In this document: positions 62,103 to 64,000 of the stretch, piece after piece
How the letters are laid out: each line of letters opens with the position of its first letter
Numbering within the stretch: the first letter of the stretch is position 1
Origin: Sporosarcina sp. Te-1
GTDB taxonomy: Bacteria > Bacillota > Bacilli > Bacillales_A > Planococcaceae
Assembly: GCF_017498505.1 (NCBI RefSeq)
Contig: NZ_CP071798.1
Location: 3,397,501-3,461,500 of the forward strand
DNA: 64,000 nucleotides
Direction of reading: 5' to 3'
Program-made: the position numbers and the translations under genes
Notes under the pieces: model-generated
Databases searched by the model: none
What the model was told of the DNA's origin: nothing
Seen by the model: the letters and a program-made list of their open reading frames with translations, nothing else

Positions 62103-62935
62103 AAATATTCGAAAATAGATTGAATAATCTTGGGGTTATTATCCAAAAACACGAAGAAGTATTTAATTTGGTAATTGAAAATCAAAAGAAGAAACACAAA
62201 ATACTGCCTGATGAAGTTTTCATTACACTCATGTTATTTAGGAAAATTGTAGAAAGATTGGACGCAATTTTTATTTTGATAGAAAATAAGTCGGAGAATG
62301 CTGCAAAATCGATTTGCAGAGACTTGTTTGAGAATTTTTTATACTTCTCTTATGTTGTTGAGTCAAATGATAAGAACAAAATTAGAGCTTTATCCTACTA
62401 TTATTCAACTTTAAATGATCAAATTAAATTATCGAAGTTATTGATGTCAAAAAATCAAAGAGGGAAAAAAATAAGGGATTTTTTAAACATAAAAAGTGAT
62501 AATGTGAAGTTAAAAGAGAAAACTAATAGAGCTGCAACTTATTTTTCAAATTCAACAAATGGTGATGCGTATGCAAATATTAAAATCGAATGGGATAGAT
62601 TAATAAAAAACAAGGTTAACTACCCTAATTGGTATAGTTTATATAAAGGACCTAAAAGCTTAAGAGAATTATCTCTCCAGTGCGGTTATGAAGTTGAATA
62701 TGATCTCTTATACGGCATTTATTCACGTCAGGTTCACTCTTCCAATGTAATGGACCAATTTGAAAACGTAAATGGTTTAGCAGGAATAAAATCGTTAAGA
62801 AGATATGAAGATCCTACTCTTGAATTAATCTTTTCGTTTAGCTTAGGTATAGAATCATTAAGAAAGCTTGTAGATTTTTTTGAAATTAATGATGAAATAA
62901 AAATTGGAAATTGGATAAAAGATGAAATAAAATAG
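62099..62935 (+). CDS. DUF5677-like helical protein
   Basis: A 278-residue protein from a TTG at 62099, overlapping the xtrA stop, with GAGGGGGA as ribosome site. It is largely helical and matches the DUF5677 pattern: 'VFITLMLFRKIVERLDAIFILI', 'ICRDLFENFLYFSYVVE' and 'LLYGIYSRQVHSSNVMDQ', the His being in the conserved position. Composition is much more AT-rich than the flanking phage genes. With the next gene it forms an acquired cassette. Function unknown; a defence or abortive role is only a hypothesis. Confidence 0.7.
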   Translation: MKIFENRLNNLGVIIQKHEEVFNLVIENQKKKHKILPDEVFITLMLFRKIVERLDAIFILIENKSENAAKSICRDLFENFLYFSYVVESNDKNKIRALSYYYSTLNDQIKLSKLLMSKNQRGKKIRDFLNIKSDNVKLKEKTNRAATYFSNSTNGDAYANIKIEWDRLIKNKVNYPNWYSLYKGPKSLRELSLQCGYEVEYDLLYGIYSRQVHSSNVMDQFENVNGLAGIKSLRRYEDPTLELIFSFSLGIESLRKLVDFFEINDEIKIGNWIKDEIK

Positions 62936-62956
62936 TTCCCCTGGCCAACTATGGGA
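62934..62956 (+). repeat. CCCCTGGCCAAC motif after the DUF5677-like gene, copy 1
   Basis: Right after the stop, the 12-mer CCCCTGGCCAAC is followed by TATGGGA; TCCC and GGGA can pair. The same 12-mer follows the next gene's stop at 63514. Confidence 0.7.
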
Positions 62957-62994
62957 TTTCATTTAAAAGACATTTATTGGAGAAAAAATAAAAG

Positions 62995-63510
62995 GTGAAA
63001 AGAAAAAAAAATAGAATCAGAAAAAAGGAATTTAAAAGAATTACAAAAAAACACGAACAGAAACTATTATTGAGGCAACAAGCAATTAAAGAGGTGGATA
63101 TATTAATAAACCTCCTATCAGAAGAAATAAGTTGTGAAGAAAAATTGTTGAAAGAAGCAATTTTTCACTTGGAAGCAAAACAAAAAGAGTTAACGTATTT
63201 TGGTTATAGAGGAATTTTTGTTGGAGTTGTTGTTGTAATACTTACAAATTTTTTTACAACTCAAGGGTTACCAACAATGTATAAAATATTAAATGAAATC
63301 AACAATATTAACTCCATTTTTGAAAAGACCGTCTATTATATTGTTGCAGTGGTTGTAATAATTATTTTAGCATTGCTGTTTGGATTTGCATTATGGCAAA
63401 GTCTTGTACCGTTTTTTGGAAATGATAAAGAAATAAGAGAGCAAATCTATATGAATGAATATATGATTAAGATATTGCAAAATAAGATGGAAGAAATGAT
63501 ACAACAATAA
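62995..63510 (+). CDS. Two-TM membrane protein with coiled-coil ends
   Basis: A 171-residue protein from a GTG at 62995 (MKRKKNRIRKKEFKRITKKH). A very basic N terminus leads into a charged coiled coil (~20-68). Two membrane helices follow (~72-92, ~110-135) with a short polar loop, then a second coiled coil (~142-171). AT content is as high as in the preceding gene. The upstream AAAAGGTG-type site is short. No family is recognised. Membrane proteins of this shape often act as effectors beside a soluble sensor, but this is speculation. Confidence 0.65.
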   Translation: MKRKKNRIRKKEFKRITKKHEQKLLLRQQAIKEVDILINLLSEEISCEEKLLKEAIFHLEAKQKELTYFGYRGIFVGVVVVILTNFFTTQGLPTMYKILNEINNINSIFEKTVYYIVAVVVIIILALLFGFALWQSLVPFFGNDKEIREQIYMNEYMIKILQNKMEEMIQQ

Positions 63511-63513
63511 AGT

Positions 63514-63537
63514 AGTCCCCCTGGCCAACCAGAGGAC
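63514..63537 (+). repeat. CCCCTGGCCAAC motif after the two-TM gene, copy 2
   Basis: GTCC-CCTGG pairs with CCAG-AGGAC around the shared CCCCTGGCCAAC, a better hairpin than copy 1. It lies three bases after the stop codon. Confidence 0.75.
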
Positions 63538-63588
63538 AACATTTGATTACAGTATTACGCTGTGTCATTTGTTGTCTTTTTTTGTATA
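63535..63588 (+). terminator. Terminator closing the AT-rich cassette
   Basis: GACAACA pairs with TGTTGTC across ~35 bases, followed by seven T's. The copy-2 hairpin lies just upstream and may contribute. Confidence 0.65.
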
Positions 63589-63672
63589 AATATACTATTA
63601 AAAAATCTTGTTGAGTGATATGATGGAACTATATTAACGAAGATTTATAGGTAATTTGAGAGGGTAAGGAGA

Positions 63673-63767
63673 AGTTGAGAGAATTACCAGAGCATGGTGA
63701 GTATAAAATTGTAACGCATTAAGGGAAAACACGGCGCATGCGTAGGGAAGAAGGAGAAAAATTTTAA
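63673..63767 (+). pseudogene. Second, broken copy of the xtrA 3' end
   Basis: Bases 63676-63767 repeat xtrA 62013-62102 closely: RELPEHGEYKIVTH, a stop (TAA for CAA), then a changed GK-RRMRREEG and EKF-stop. There is no start. It directly precedes the next gene's ATG, as the intact copy precedes the DUF5677-like gene, so it marks the right border of a duplication or insertion. Confidence 0.85.
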
Positions 63768-64000
63768 ATGTCTATTGAAGAAACATTAAAAGAATTGAGA
63801 GAAGAGAAAGAGCTCTCGCGACTCCACATTGACATGCTAGGTAAACTGTCGTCATCTAAGAATATTAGAAAATTAAGAGGTCCAGCAAAAAGATTTTATA
63901 AGTTATATTTGATTAAAATGTTTGCGGATGCTGTATATAATAACTATTCTGACTATAAAAAGATGGAGAAATTTCTACATGACATGCTAGCAGACAAAGG
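63768..64000 (+). CDS. Unknown phage protein, 3' end beyond the window
   Basis: Starts at the ATG 63768 after GAAGGAGAAAAATTTTAA and stays open to the window edge, 77 codons: MSIEETLKELREEKELSRLH, then IDMLGKLSSSKNIRKLRG and a basic, aromatic stretch. No family is recognised. It was probably the original neighbour of xtrA. Confidence 0.6.
   Translation, partial: MSIEETLKELREEKELSRLHIDMLGKLSSSKNIRKLRGPAKRFYKLYLIKMFADAVYNNYSDYKKMEKFLHDMLADK

Larger units (their letters stand above)
48077..64000. mobile_element. Decayed prophage (left part) integrated at tRNA-Ala; right end outside the window
   Basis: The region starts at the tRNA 3' end with a broken tyrosine integrase, followed by phage-type genes: ImmA/IrrE, Rha/ORF6C, an excisionase-like HTH, Dam methylase, DUF6011, RecU, DUF6877-like and XtrA. 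Gene density, small gene size and frequent one-base lesions differ from the preceding 48 kb. Three insertion sequences have landed inside. No structural or lysis genes are seen, so only the early region is present. No repeat of the tRNA 3' end was found here; attR should lie beyond 64,000. Confidence 0.82.

Noticed and set aside
1..64000. CRISPR array
   Set aside because: No set of identical repeats with unique, evenly sized spacers was seen. The only regular array (29.6-30.0 kb) has contiguous 21-base units without spacers.

Overview
The window looks like the chromosome of a low-to-mid GC endospore-former relative of the Planococcaceae / Bacillaceae type (Sporosarcina- or Lysinibacillus-like; the genus is inference). 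The grounds are strong GGAGG-type ribosome sites, frequent TTG/GTG starts, Bacillus-type operators (a perfect CcpA cre, a Zur-like dyad, a sigma-B-type promoter), and Bacillus-type gene sets: an Yxd-like two-component/ABC module with YxeA, hutU-hutI, a ThrE exporter in two halves, YusW-like and DUF2804 proteins.

Bases 1-48 kb are ordinary core and metabolic chromosome. In order: a zinc alcohol dehydrogenase (cut by the window edge) divergent from a LysR regulator; a D-2-hydroxyacid dehydrogenase and an AraC-type regulator; a kinase/regulator pair divergent from an ABC transporter plus YxeA; hutU-hutI and a YjiH permease for histidine breakdown; a SEC-C protein split by an apparent frameshift; an AIM24 protein; a TetR/DHA2 drug-efflux pair with two matching operators; a three-gene operon (aldehyde dehydrogenase, lysine 6-dehydrogenase, acyl-CoA dehydrogenase) under a perfect cre, read as lysine catabolism; an ABC-F ATPase with a structured leader; a TetR/YhgE pair with two matching dyads; an 18-unit ~21-nt tandem repeat; a stress-type SDR; pyroglutamyl peptidase; a DASS carrier; a Zur-type zinc GTPase; an AtoE-like carrier; a beta-propeller protein; ThrE halves; a PAS/degenerate GGDEF/EAL protein; an EamA permease; a heterodimeric ABC exporter; a YusW-like lipoprotein; and a DUF2804 protein.

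At 48,004 a tRNA-Ala(GGC) marks a sharp change. From its 3' end to the end of the window lies the early region of a decayed temperate prophage. Integrase, a small gene at 51 kb, a Dam methylase and RecU are all broken by single-base indels or nonsense changes. Intact pieces are ImmA/IrrE, a YqaE/Pmp3 peptide, a stand-alone HsdR-N-type nuclease, a Rha/ORF6C protein, an excisionase-like HTH and a run of small phage genes ending in XtrA. An IS256-family element sits in the prophage, and so do two IS1182-family elements nested one inside the other; the outer one sits in a small palindrome whose 24 bp occur on both sides.

The places most worth a second look are: (1) the AT-rich two-gene cassette (DUF5677-like protein and a two-TM coiled-coil protein) flanked by a direct repeat of the xtrA 3' end; (2) the shared architecture of the two IS1182 elements, each with a tip hairpin and the same ~127-bp GC-rich repeat placed the same way upstream of the transposase; (3) the ~21-nt GCCAAAA/GCCAGAA repeat array; (4) the ABC-F leader; and (5) the paired operators of the efflux and YhgE loci.
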